64,000 nt of DNA from Blastobasis lacticolella (Eukaryota; Arthropoda; Insecta; Lepidoptera; Blastobasidae). The DNA is taken from contig LR990068.1 of the NCBI GenBank assembly GCA_905147135.1, forward strand, positions 1,942,001 through 2,006,000, written 5' to 3'. Under the pieces are notes generated by a model. That model did not search any database and was not told the origin of the DNA. It saw only the letters and a program-made list of their open reading frames with translations. This document shows positions 20,551 to 30,900 of this stretch, piece after piece (position 1 is the first letter of the stretch; each line of letters opens with the position of its first letter). The translations under genes were made by a program, and so were the position numbers.

Positions 20551-21773
20551 AGCTCTAAAAAGCTAGCAGTGCAAAGTAAGCAAAAATTAAAAAAAAAATG
20601 GTCACAATTTGTTGCTAATTTGTGGCTAATTAGTTGCCGAAAAATCGATTTTTAACAGTTCTGAGACGAGAAACAAATTTATTTCTCTGATTTCCACCGG
20701 AAAAATCAACATTCAAGCAAGCATGGCCAGTTTGTTAGTCACCAATTGTTTAGACACCCAATCATCGGGTGACTATTTAGTTGCTGGTTCTCCGAGTGAT
20801 ACTTAACAGTTCTGAGATGAGCAACAAATTTATTTCTCTGATTTTCACCGGAAAAATCGACATTCAAGCAAGCATGGCCGGTTTGTTAGACACCAATATT
20901 TTAGACACCCGATCATCGGGTGACTATTTAGTTGCTGGTTCTCCGAGTGATACTTAACAGTTCTGAGATGAGCAACAAATTTATTTCTCTGATTTTCACC
21001 GGAAAAATCGACATTCAAGCAAGCATGGCCGGTTTGTTAGACACCAATATTTTAGACACCCGATCATCGGGTGACTATTTAGTTGCTGGTTCTCCGAGTG
21101 ATACTTAACAGTTCTGAGACGAGAAACAAATTCATTTCTCTGATTTCCACCGGAAAAATCAACATTCAAGCAAGCATGGCCAGTTTGTTAGTCACCAATT
21201 GTTTAGACACCCAATCTGTAGGTGACTATTTAGTTGCTGGTTCTCCGAGTGATACTTAACAGTTCTGAGACGAGAAACAAATTCATTTCTCTGATTTCCA
21301 CCGGAAAAATCAACATTCAAGCAAGCATGGCCAGTTTGTTAGTCACCAATTGTTTAGACACCCAATCTGTAGGTGTCTATTTAGTTGCTGGTTCTGCAAG
21401 TGATACTTAACAGTTCTGAGATGAGCAACAAATTTATTTCGTTTTTTTTCTATAAAAAAATCGACATTTAAGCAAGCAACGCTAATAAAAAAATTTATTT
21501 GCAAAAAAAAATTTTATTTGTACATTTTTTTAGTTCGGTTTTATAGCAACTAATTAGCAACAAAATTGTAGTGATTTTGTGTATTAAGTTTATGATTTTA
21601 TCTTAAAATCCATGCCAGCTTATGTTGAAGCTAGCATTGTTGACGATTTCCCGAAATCGGCAAGAGCAACAAAATCGATTTTTCGGCAACTAATTAGCCA
21701 CAAATTAGCAACAAATTTTGACGATTTTTTTTTTTAATTTTTGCTCACTTTGTACTGCTAGCTATTTAGAGCT
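20551..21773. mobile_element. Mutator-like element carrying a 151-bp tandem array
   Basis: The long TIRs pair: 20,551-20,655 (from agctctaaaaagctagcagt to aaaatcgattttt) with the reverse of about 21,670-21,773. Both flanks carry CGGGTTTCC, a 9-bp target duplication. An undisturbed copy of the target (ccgggtttcctacc) is present at 44,788. TIRs above 100 bp and a 9-bp duplication fit Mutator-like elements (inference). The centre is a tandem array. There is no transposase. Confidence 0.8.
20653..21440 (+). repeat. 151-bp tandem repeat, about five units
   Basis: The word taacagttctgaga recurs near 20,653, 20,804, 20,955, 21,106, 21,257 and 21,408, a constant 151-bp step. Each unit also carries caagcaagcatggccNgttt and tagttgctggttct. 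Units 2 and 3 share ttagacacccgatcatcggg, which includes a small palindrome. Other units vary there. Confidence 0.9.
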
Positions 21774-22385
21774 CGGGTTTCCTACCGACGACCGGAGAAC
21801 TGCGGGCCGTAATCATGATGCATGCACTGCGACGAATATCGGGCTACCCTTTAAAAGGAGACGTAACGTTGAAAATAACTATTTTTTAACGGAGGCGCAT
21901 GGACAGACGGCCCTGCATGGCTATCATAACTGTGCTCTCGCGCGCGATAAGCGAGAAAAGGAGCGACATAGGTACTGCTATCTCGTTCATCTTAGTGTTG
22001 AGAGAAGGAGACAGACGCTCTCTCGCGGCGCGAGCTGTGATACGGGCACGTATCATGCTAGCCGTCATTAGTCCGTCATGCAAGCTAAGGTGAGCGGATG
22101 AGGAGGAAGACGTGCCATCTGAAGTACCCCAAATTGTAGTGCCAAGGGAAGATCGGGTCATGCGGGATCCCACAAGGCCTCATAAATGAGGCCCCGCCTG
22201 ACTACGGCCCTGTGCTCTGAGATCGAACATTGCAACTGCACAATCCAGAGTGTTCGTACGCATAGCTATCGGTTCGTGTTGTTTACTAAACAATTTCCGA
22301 GTAGCTGTGGCCTGTAGGTAGGCTGTGACGTCGGTTTTTTACTTCACACGCAGAGTAGCGGCACTCGTCTAGTGGCAGCCTGTTT
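21774..22385. other. No gene; unassigned moderately GC-rich stretch
   Basis: The first 80 bp continue the repeat into which the Mutator-like element inserted (gggtttcctacc to atatcgggctacc). From about 21,890 a CG-richer segment contains overlapping frames on both strands (21,718-22,173) with no domain. I suspect an old transposon but cannot name it. Confidence 0.4.
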
Positions 22386-22640
22386 CATCATCACAGCCCA
22401 TAACAGTCCACTGCAGGACTCAGGGCTTCTCCCACGAAAGGGGAGGTTATTACCACTATCTCCATGCTTGGCAGGCGGGTTGGACATCGCAGTGTTATAA
22501 ATATAACAATGGAAAACGCTGCTGCCCATTTTCCAGCCTACAGAGACTGTTAGAAATTTTGCATCGAAAACATTAGTCACCTCGTACGACACCCGCGAGT
22601 GTAAGGGGTTGGTGCTATTCTACTCTGCCGGACATCGCAC
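22386..22640 (+). repeat. Dispersed repeat F, copy 4
   Basis: The blocks are cagtccactgcaggactcag, gcttggcaggcgggttgg and gtacgacacccgcgagtgta. It is complete compared with the other copies. Confidence 0.8.
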
Positions 22641-22825
22641 GACAGCGTGTTTGCGAGTCCGAAAACCAAGGTTAGGCAATGCTCGCAGAGTTTGCGTACT
22701 GGATAGATGACCGTACTTTGAGGCTAGTGGAACTTCAGTAACTCAAAGATTTCGCCACTCGTTAGGTGTGTGTGCCTCCTAATACCGATGGTGAAGCGAG
22801 GTTGACCAAGGTCTTCCGCTGGGGA

Positions 22826-23103
22826 CCCCGAAGCTGGTCGAACAGTCTCGGTCAAAGTGAACTTTGAAAAACACTGTCTTGTGACATACAAAAATGCCAA
22901 ATATAGCACTTCGTGTGCCCCGTAGCTGGTCGAACAGTCTCGGTCATAGTGAACTTTGAAAAACACTGTCTTGTGACATACAAAAATGCCAAATATAGCA
23001 CTTCGAGTGCCCCGAAGCTGGTCGAACAGTCTCGGTCAAAGTGAACTTTGAAAAACACTGTCTTGTGACATACAAAAATGCCAAATATAGCACTTCGAGT
23101 GCA
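22826..23103 (+). repeat. 92-bp tandem repeat, three units
   Basis: The word gctggtcgaacagtctcggt begins at 22,833, 22,925 and 23,017. The units are nearly identical, so the array is young. 92 is not a multiple of three, and the minus-strand frames through it shift between units, so it is not a coding repeat. Confidence 0.9.
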
Positions 23104-23234
23104 TTGCAACAACAAATATAGCAGTTTGCAAGCGAGATACATTAATCTGTAGAGATAATTATCTGATAAATATTCGATATTTATCAAGATTGTCAAAGAA
23201 AATATTTTTATCTTGATAATTATGTATCCTGGTA

Positions 23235-23485
23235 GAGCTCGTCTAATCTAAAATGACGCGCCCCACTATCGCATTAACGCACACAAGCAAGTTTAAAATA
23301 TGGACGCAATACATATACAAATGCCGTTGTAATTGGTCATTCAGTTGCCGGTAATATTCAAACGTAGCAGCACGCGTCGTTCATTGGCTCCCACACAGAT
23401 GAAGTGTCGTTATAAATATTTGCACTCACACATCGAAATCAACTAACGAAGTAGTGGGGCGCGTCATTTTAGACTAGACGAGCTC
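23235..23485 (+). mobile_element. GAGCTC-ended MITE, copy 1 (251 bp)
   Basis: The TIRs are GAGCTCGTCTAATCTAAAAT and gacgcgccccacta at the left, with the inverse at the right (one or two mismatches over about 34 bp). It is flanked by TA on both sides. The interior contains caatacatatacaaatgccg and ttcattggctcccacacaga. There is no coding frame. Confidence 0.9.
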
Positions 23486-24080
23486 TAATGTCGCATGTCA
23501 TCCTTAACGACGTCAAGCCATTGCTTCTGAGGCCGACCTCTTTCCCAGCAGAAGTGCCATGGCCTTGTTCCCTACGCAGTTTGCAGGTCTGCATGAGACC
23601 TGGCCAAGCCTATGGCGGCACTCTTGCAGCTTATCTGCGATGTCAAGACATGGACATTGACAGTGAGACACATTTGTCCTCAAGCTTATATGTAGCTACG
23701 CGCGAAATCCCGTTTAGTGTAGTCGAACTCGTGTAGTTGTAATTTTTATGGAATCATTATAAGACACTACATTATGACATCATGTACTATTAGTACGAAC
23801 ATGTTAATACCTTGTAAGACTTGTACATGGACGCAAATAAATTTGTTCACTGATTTATTGACATGAATATAAGATTCCTCTGAGTTAGCATCATTCCTAT
23901 AGTTCTTCAAATGATACGTAACACCAATGAGGGTGTCGCGATCGAAATTCAACTTCATGTTGTCCGCATAAGGTTCAATTTATCCTGAAATCTAATGAAG
24001 CGTCCGCGGACCACGGAGTAACCGAATAATACTCGGGAAACTTAAACAAAGCTAACAGCCATGGAGTAATAATAATAATA
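23486..24080. other. No recognised feature
   Basis: An 82-codon frame at 23,488-23,736 begins in the MITE flank and shows no domain. I do not call it a gene. Confidence 0.4.
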
Positions 24081-24082
24081 AA

Positions 24083-24190
24083 CAAATAATCATTTATTTC
24101 AGAATTTACAATTCCACATCTTTTTAGATTTTACAATTCCATATATATTTAAATTCATTAACAAAAATATAAATGTCAAACAATTTCATA
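24083..24190. mobile_element. LINE-type tail (aataatcatttatttcag)
   Basis: Identical blocks (aataatcatttatttcagaa, ttagattttacaattcca) occur at 4,440 and 4,805. This is probably the 3' end of an unidentified LINE. Confidence 0.5.
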
Positions 24191-24522
24191 AAATCATAAA
24201 TTTAACCATGTCAATACATACACAATAAATCAATTAATCAGTAATAATTACATATACATATATGTATGAATTAAATATGTTTAACGGAGTAACTAGTGTT
24301 TCAAACCGCATCAAAATTGGGTCAATCCGCTCGAAACGAAGAAAAAACCGAAGCTAACACATTACTCTGGCGTCACGCCCCATCAGTGATATCGAAAGGC
24401 CAATAATCTAGATAATTTGCAAGGACAGATAGTTTGTATAGGTAGATAGTGGGTTGAGGGAAGATAGTTTTCGAAACGTCGGGAAAACAAATCGAAAAAA
24501 TACGTCGCCACTTTTAATAAAA

Positions 24523-24730
24523 AAAATATCATCTTAGCGTTAATGTCTCGGTTGTGCTCTCGCGTACGAGGGCCCGGGGTCCACCTTGACAGCGCGCCAG
24601 GATTTGGCAGATCAGGCATTTACAGTGGAGCGTCTGCCATCTGACATCCGTAACCCTGCTAGAAGGGGAACTTGACCAAATTGGATCATGGCTACACATT
24701 CAGTCGACTGATATATCGAGTATGTAACCA
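24523..24730 (-). mobile_element. SINE-B fragment
   Basis: It contains cggttgtgctctcgcgtacg, caggatttggcagatcaggc, and ccaaattggatcatggctac. The tRNA head is missing at the right. Confidence 0.75.
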
Positions 24731-25800
24731 TGATAGATAGATCCTAACAAAAAAAAAAGAGAAAACAAAAGATTCCGTAAGGAAAGAACCCACTGACAAC
24801 TGTCAAGTACTGCGCATACCGTCCGTGATTCACTCCATACCGAGAGGTGGACATTAGCATGGGTTAGCGGAGGGTTTGCTCAATCCGCTCGCGACAGATA
24901 CACAGCCACACATATACACACGTTAAATTTATAACACCTCTAAGCGTAAGGCGCATGGCGGAGGGTTTGCTCAATCCGCTCGCGACACAGATACAAAGAT
25001 ACACTTTAACACACGATTAAAACGCCAAGGAACAACCGTATCCTCTAAGCGTCATGACACCGACTGCAAAAGCAAACAATAACCTTGCTTGCGATAACAA
25101 CTATCAAAGAATCATGGTCGCTGTATAGTACGGTTGGGAAAAAAATTATAGTCATCATGGCGGCAATATCCTAGTTGGGACGGTAGGCCTATGATCCTAC
25201 TGTGTACGCCTACTTTAATTTTAAAATAGGCGAAACTAATATATTTTATCAGCAAAGTCGCTTATCAGTAGGTATCACATACCGTAAAACGGAATGCGTC
25301 CTGAATTACGTTTTAACAACTTCAATTCAGAAATTAACACAATTTTGGACCACCAACTACTTACTGACGATCAATTTTATACTAAGCCTTGCAGCTGATA
25401 AATGGCAACAAGTATACATCTATTATAACCATAGAGAAAATATTTACTAAAGTAATAGAGGAGACACCGCAAGTATTTTCTTTGAACCACGCTTTGCGGT
25501 CCATGGACAACAGTGGCCGCAGTCAGTTCTGAGACATTGCGCGACGCGGACCAATCTGACAGTGGCTAGGATATTCAAAAAAACGCCATCTTGTGCATTA
25601 AAAACTGTACGAACCATTCGAGGGCCAAAAATAAAGAAAATGATAACATTTCATCGGTCATTCTACGACTTAGCAGCCTCCCCCCGCACCTCCCGCACGT
25701 GACAGGTTGGTACAATATTTTTGTTTGTGATGGCTGCTCTATTACGTTAGTAAATATTTTCTCTATGATTATAACAGAGAAACCCCGAGAAAACCCGAGC
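24731..25800. other. No gene; contains a ~100-bp direct repeat
   Basis: Tagcggagggtttgctcaat, then ccgctcgcgacagatacac, at about 24,868 is repeated at about 24,958. The rest is unassigned. Open frames at 25,202-25,450 and 25,575-25,830 lack domains. Confidence 0.4.
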
Positions 25801-25825
25801 GAAGCCAGTTGGGTCACTAGCAATT
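25785..25825 (+). mobile_element. Helitron-like 3' terminus
   Basis: Ccgagcgaagccagttgggt is followed by cactag, as in lepidopteran Helitron 3' ends. The 5' end was not identified. Confidence 0.45.
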
Positions 25826-26005
25826 TATAATCGTCATCATATTCTTTCTCACCTCGCCTGCCGACCGTCCCCGCTGTTGCCGTATGTCACGGAATTCCTC
25901 GGACGACCGTGATAGAGGTATTATATTAGCACAGCTACCGCCTGTATTAGCTAATAGTTTGACGTAGCGATAAAAACTATATGTCGCTTAATAAATAAAG
26001 AGGTA

Positions 26006-26252
26006 GAGCTCGTCTAATCTAAAATGACGCGCCCCACTATCGCATTAACGCAAACAAGCAAGTTTAAAATATGGACGCAATACATATACAAATGCCGTTG
26101 TAATTGGTCATTCAGTTACCGGTAAGATTCAAACGTAGCAGCACGCGTCGTTCATTGGCTCCCACACAGATGAAGTGTCGTTATCAATATTTGCACTCAC
26201 ACATCGAAATCAACTAAGTAGTGGGGCGCGTCATCTTAGACTAGACGAGCTC
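26006..26252 (+). mobile_element. GAGCTC-ended MITE, copy 2 (247 bp)
   Basis: It has the same ends and interior as the copy at 23,235, a TA duplication, and the same orientation. The near identity over 240 bp points to recent movement. Confidence 0.9.
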
Positions 26253-26264
26253 TATATACGTATT

Positions 26265-26445
26265 TAAAAGAAACGGAAATGAGGAGATCCGCAGGCGAAC
26301 CAAGGTCACCGACATAGTCCTAAGGATTTCCAAGCTAAAGTGGCAGCGGGCAGGGCAAATATCTCGAAGAATAGAGAAGAGACTCGAGAACTATACTGCC
26401 GATAGGACAGTGTACGAGTACAAGGTGGACCAACGACCTGGTAAT
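26265..26445 (+). pseudogene. LINE RT remnant (RRTKVTDI type)
   Basis: The frame reads NEEIRRRTKVTDIVLRISKL, then KWQRAGQISRR. This is the usual NxEIRRRTxVxDIxxRIxKLKWxWAGHIxRR region near the end of RTE-like ORFs in moths. It decays after about 60 codons. Confidence 0.65.
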
Positions 26446-26449
26446 TTTT

Positions 26450-26690
26450 TTCCTTTCTGACTCTCACAACCTCAATCTGCGCTCTACACAGACTAATGAA
26501 TCTGCCCCTTCACCGCACCGGCTTTACCTCTAACTCTTTTGCAGTTAAGACCATAAGGCTCTGGAACGATCTTCCCTCTGACATAAGACTATTACCTAAC
26601 AAATGTTCTTTTAAGAAAGCAGACCCACTTCACTTTTCTCTCGTCTCTTCACTTTGTTCAATTTAAATATTATTTTACCTTTGGTTTTAC
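26450..26690 (+). pseudogene. LINE RT C-terminal remnant (IRLWNDLP)
   Basis: The frame reads GFTSNSFAVKTIRLWNDLPS, then DIRLLPNKCSFKKA, ending in stops. It is the C-terminus of a LINE different from LINE-C. The 3' flank is T-rich. Confidence 0.65.
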
Positions 26691-27004
26691 TTATATATTG
26701 TATCCAGTTTTAAGTTCATATGTTTATTTTATGGTTTTGTATGTGTATTTAGTATGTGCTTCCGGACTATAGTTGCATAAATGTATATCCCTCCTCCTTT
26801 TTACTCAAGTAGTTTTGTATTTTTTTGTCTTTCTACCGCCTACCTTTCTCAGGCTTAGATTATCCCGGTTGACTGGTAGATAAGGCTATTTTAGCTTTAG
26901 GCTATTTTAGCTGTCCTGCGAAAGCGAGTAGCGTCATTGCTAGCCAGGATACGGGGCAGCACCAACACGCTCTTCAAAGTTATAACAGGCAGATTGGACG
27001 GTCC

Positions 27005-27112
27005 AAAAAATTTTTTATACCACTCAGGTGGCAAACAAGCTTGCGGCCTACCTGATGGTAAGCAGTCACCGCAGCCTATGGACGTTTGCTATCCCAGGGG
27101 CATTTTTGAGAC
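27005..27112 (-). pseudogene. LINE-C tail, minus strand
   Basis: Ttttataccactcaggtggc, then aaacaagcttgcggcc and cctgatggtaagcagtcacc, ending at the gcattttt remnant. It is the 3' UTR and last codons only. Confidence 0.75.
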
Positions 27113-27218
27113 GGCTCGCAACCACGCGAGTGCTCGCGGATGGATGTCAGTTATTGTCCACCGAAATAAGGCTTTCGAATTTTGCTAATATATAATTTTC
27201 CTAACATACACAGTAACA

Positions 27219-27476
27219 CCTGACGACCTGAGTGGTTCAGTGGTCAACATGCCAGTCAACCACGCAAGAGGTCCCGGGTTCGATTCCCGGCCGGGCAGAA
27301 ATTTAAATGATGAATTTTAATTTCTGTTACGGGTCTGGGTGTTCTATGTATAATAAGTATGTATTTAAAAAAAAGTATATATGTAGTATACCAGTTAGCT
27401 AGGACCCATAGCACAAGCTTTGCTTAGTTTGGGGGCTAGATGGCGCTGTGTGAATTTGTCCACGATTATTTATTTA
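27219..27476 (+). mobile_element. SINE-A, reference full-length copy
   Basis: The tRNA-like head (27,221-27,297) has A box TGGTTCAGTGG and B box GGTTCGATTCC, separated by about 35 bp. The body reads gaattttaatttctgttacg and ggtctgggtgttctatgtat. The 3' end reads gggctagatggcgctgtgtg, then tttgtccacgattattt and an (att)n tail. It is a tRNA-derived, Pol III-transcribed SINE. Seven other copies were seen in the window. Confidence 0.9.
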
Positions 27477-27600
27477 TTTATTTTTTATTTTTATTTATTT
27501 ATTTATTTTACAATTTATTGCACACAATAAAGAAATACAGATATATAACATAGATACATGTATGTATCTATGTTATCTTTTACCTAAAGACATGTATGTA
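27477..27600. repeat. ATTT-rich microsatellite plus LINE-type tail
   Basis: After the SINE tail comes (ttta)n and then ttattgcacacaataaagaa, which recurs at about 36,317. Atacatgtatgtat makes a short palindrome near 27,550. Confidence 0.55.
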
Positions 27601-27647
27601 AACCCTACAAGGTCTGAAATAAACCATTTTATTTCATAGCTAGGCCG

Positions 27648-27720
27648 CGAGACTGCGCTGGCTCGGTCATGTGAGAGGATGGACTACGATCGCCGCAGTA
27701 AAGAAAGCTAAAACATTGTA
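27648..27720 (+). pseudogene. Short LINE fragment (RLRWLGHV)
   Basis: Agactgcgctggctcggtca reads RLRWLGHV, a common motif near the end of LINE ORFs. Only about 20 codons remain. Confidence 0.5.
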
Positions 27721-27759
27721 CAACATTTTTTGAATAATATTATTATAATAAATACTCAC

Positions 27760-27820
27760 AAAGCCGCTCTTAGCTTTATCGTGGCGGGACATTTTTTTCT
27801 TGACATTCGGATGGACCATT
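27760..27820 (-). CDS. Candidate orphan first coding exon
   Basis: On the minus strand a long pyrimidine tract with tttcttttccacag precedes AATGG. The exon then reads MVHPNVKKKMSRHDKAKSGF (20 codons) and stops at the donor GTGAGTATT (27,759 downward). Both splice sites are strong and the sequence is not part of any repeat I can see. The peptide is very basic. If real, its 5' UTR would lie to the right and the rest of the gene to the left. I found no in-phase partner, so it may be an exon cut off by transposons or a gene with very long introns. Confidence 0.4.
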
Positions 27821-27847
27821 CTGTGGAAAAGAAAAAAATAGTATTTG

Positions 27848-27978
27848 AATATTTTTTTAGTTTATACCACTAAGGTGGCAAATAAGCTTGCGATTTGCCT
27901 GATGGTAAGCAGTCACCGCAGAGTATGGACGTTTGCAATACCACCCACGCACTGCCGTCCCCATAAATACCTTTTCAT
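27848..27978 (-). pseudogene. LINE-C tail, minus strand
   Basis: Tataccactaaggtggcaaa, taagcttgcgatttgcctga and tggtaagcagtcaccgcaga. A deletion removes the aggggcat block. It ends gccgtccccataaatacc. Confidence 0.75.
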
Positions 27979-28227
27979 TCTTATCTGCCAACCAACCGAC
28001 AGAAAAATCCCAATTTACATGTATTTTCTTACTCAAATGTTTTAAACTTCTAAACCAATTTTAATGAAACATAGCTAAACACCATCTCGATTAAACTGGC
28101 TATCAAACGGAGAAAACCGCATCTAAATCAGTCCATCCGTTTGGGAGCTACGAGCCACAAACAGAAACAGAGCGACAGAGCTACAGATGCACACATCAAA
28201 CTTATTACACCCCTCTTTTCTTCCTTG

Positions 28228-28400
28228 GGGGTTGGATAGATCCAATCTGGTCAGGTTCCCTTGTTAACAGGGCCACAGAGGTCAGATGGCAGTCGCTCCA
28301 TTGAAATTACGTGATCTACCAAAATCCTGGATCATGGTCAAAGTGGACCCCGGCCCACGCGTGCGAGAGTACAGCTAGGACATTAATGCCAAGATGATTA
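28228..28400 (+). mobile_element. SINE-B 3' portion
   Basis: Gatccaatctggtcaggttc, then ggtcagatggcagtcgctcc and atcctggatcatggtcaaag, ending with the gacattaatgccaagatgat terminal block. Confidence 0.8.
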
Positions 28401-30755
28401 TTATATTGCCCATTGCTACAGACAGTCTAACCAATAGTGTGATAGACAAGTCATTTTAATTTTATTTATGACATTATGTATCTTAAATTATTTTTATTTT
28501 GACATTTATGTATAACATTATGACTTCTTTTTTTTTAATTTAACCTAAATAGAATAAATTATTTATAATTTAATTTAATTTAATAAGGCCATGAGATATA
28601 GGACTATCAACTTAAAGTATACCTACAGTTTCAAACCCAAACTACAAAACGGTATATGAGTTCAATAATAAATAACAAAAGCCATCAATCATAAAATATT
28701 TATAAGGAAAATAATTAAACAAAATACAATGACCAATATAAAAAGACTGAATAGATGAACTGAATAACTAGACCATCAGCCATATGTGATGTTTATTTCC
28801 GGACCGCACTGACCAAAGCATCAATGGGCCAAACAAACCATTGCCGGCTCGATGATAGCTTGGTGCAAAGCATTTTTATTATTATTGATTAAACACTAGC
28901 AACTAAAGCTTATGAGAGTATTATCACAATATTTATTTCCAGCCTATTTTTTTGTTGATATTCATGTGTTTTGTGTAAAATCCAACTGGAATAAAATTAT
29001 TTGACTATTGATTATAAAATATCTATGCAAAACAACTTTTAATGACCAGATACGTAAAACTGGGAACCATTGCTGTGGAGTGGGAGTGCTTTAGGTGAGG
29101 CTTATGTCTTGCAGTAAGTAGATGTTTTCCCTTTAGATAATTCATTAATAAAGTAGTTACTGATGATATTTTGTATCACATAATTGTAAGTAGTACATTA
29201 TTTTAATTTGAAATATGTTCTAACATGTCTGAAAAAATGTATTCCCAATAATATTGTATCCATATTTATTAATTATAATGATAAATAATCATCCTGGTGT
29301 CAATATCCAGATTGTGCTCTCATGCCAAGAATATGGAGAAAGCAAAATGTTTGAAACAGTTTTCTTCCTAATAACATTGAAAATGCATGGAACAAGTTAC
29401 TAGAACATGCAAGTGCACCTTCTGTCAATGCCTTCAAGAACAGACTGGACTGCCTAAACAAACGGCTGACACAGGTTCTAGTGATATATACACATTATGA
29501 TTATTTGTTGCATCAACAAATAATCATAATAATAATAATCAAATTATTGCTTGCAGCTAGAAATATGGCTTTATTATTCAACAAGGATATAATGTTCAGG
29601 TATTCAACCATTTCTTTTGTGTAAAAGCTTTTAAAACCAAATTCAATACTGTAAAAATTAAAATCAGGCTCCATACTCAATAATATATTTACCTATGGCT
29701 AAATAATACAAGATGATATTAGGTAATAAACTAACTAGGTAACAGCTAAGTATTATTTATTTTAAATGTTTAAATCTTAATAGTTTTAGGTAATAAGTTG
29801 TTAAACTATCGCATTAGGTTCAGCCTGTAATGATAGTGCTAATAAGATTAATTAATAAATTTTAATTTTAGTATTTATAATATTAATTTAGTTCAAATTT
29901 TGTGCAGATTTGTAGTGTTGAAAGTATGGATCTGAATATTGTTCAGTTATCAAGTACCAAGTCATATTTGTTATGATGACTGAAACTGGGTTGTTAGTGT
30001 GTCAAACCTTGCATTTACAAACAGGTATTTAAATGGGTGAAAAAGCTATTAGAACATTGACAATTTGTCTTTTAGACATAATAATTAGGTATTAATTATA
30101 AGTCAAGTGGATCAAGGAATAAATATAATAGGAAACACATTCTGATAAAGTGATGCGGCTGGCAAATGCAAAAACATATTGAATACAGAACGTACATCAC
30201 AAGAAAGACTTTTGTACTCCAGTCTCATTCGGAATGTTCGAATATTCTTAAAATAGAGGACTTTATTGCCCAAATATGTTAACAAAGAGACAGCTATGCA
30301 AGCAATTTATCAACTGCGACCTCGACCGCTCCCAAGAACCTTGTTTTATATCATAAAAATGAAAAAACATGAGCATAGTAATCGTAGCGGATCGAGCTAG
30401 CTATAACCTAACATATTTCTTATTTACCAAGTGGTAATCAAACAAACCGATAAAGATAAGATAGATGAAGTACTTTACCACTAAATAAACGTAGATTTAA
30501 TCACATAAAACTTCACAAACATATCTTTTTTGATAAAAACATGAAACGATAACACACACAGACACCACACATAAGCAATTTACTTTTTTTAATGAAGCTA
30601 GTGTTGCACCACGTGACGTAGTCGAGAATTCCTAACCGTCAAATTTGGTGTTGTCATTATTCTCGATTATGTTTGAATCAAGAAACTCAGAAGAGTTGTA
30701 ATCGATAAATATGGGCGTAGCATAGGCGTAGCGCATTCATTGGTTAATGCTGTGG
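28401..30755. other. Low-repeat AT-rich DNA with one LINE remnant
   Basis: This is the least repetitive long stretch of the left half and could be intron or intergenic DNA. One decayed LINE fragment at about 29,325-29,475 reads IENAWNKLLEHASAPSVNAF, then KNRLDCLNKRL. No exon with good splice sites was recognised. Confidence 0.45.
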
Positions 30756-30900
30756 GTTTATTTATTTATTTATTTATTTATTTATTCCACAAACTTTACA
30801 GTCTTACAGTTTAAGAACTAATACACTGTAAAATTAATATTAGGTACATCTTAAGATAATAAAACAGTATAGTTGAACTAAATATATAATTTAAAATTAC

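Noticed and set aside
20653..21440. CRISPR-like array
   Set aside because: The units are 151 bp and repeated along their full length, without short repeats and unique spacers, and they sit inside a eukaryotic transposon.
21718..22173. Overlapping 117- and 95-codon frames
   Set aside because: They start in the Mutator-like TIR or the target repeat and lack any domain. Probably old transposon DNA.
22852..23196. 114-codon minus-strand frame in tandem repeats
   Set aside because: The unit is 92 bp, so the frame shifts in each unit. The product has no consistent repeat.
23488..23736. 82-codon frame after the MITE
   Set aside because: No domain, no splice context, and ordinary composition.
25845..25935. 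Minus-strand exon-like segment with donor GTGAGA
   Set aside because: No acceptor gives a phase that fits the 27,760 exon, and the adjacent Helitron end suggests transposon sequence.
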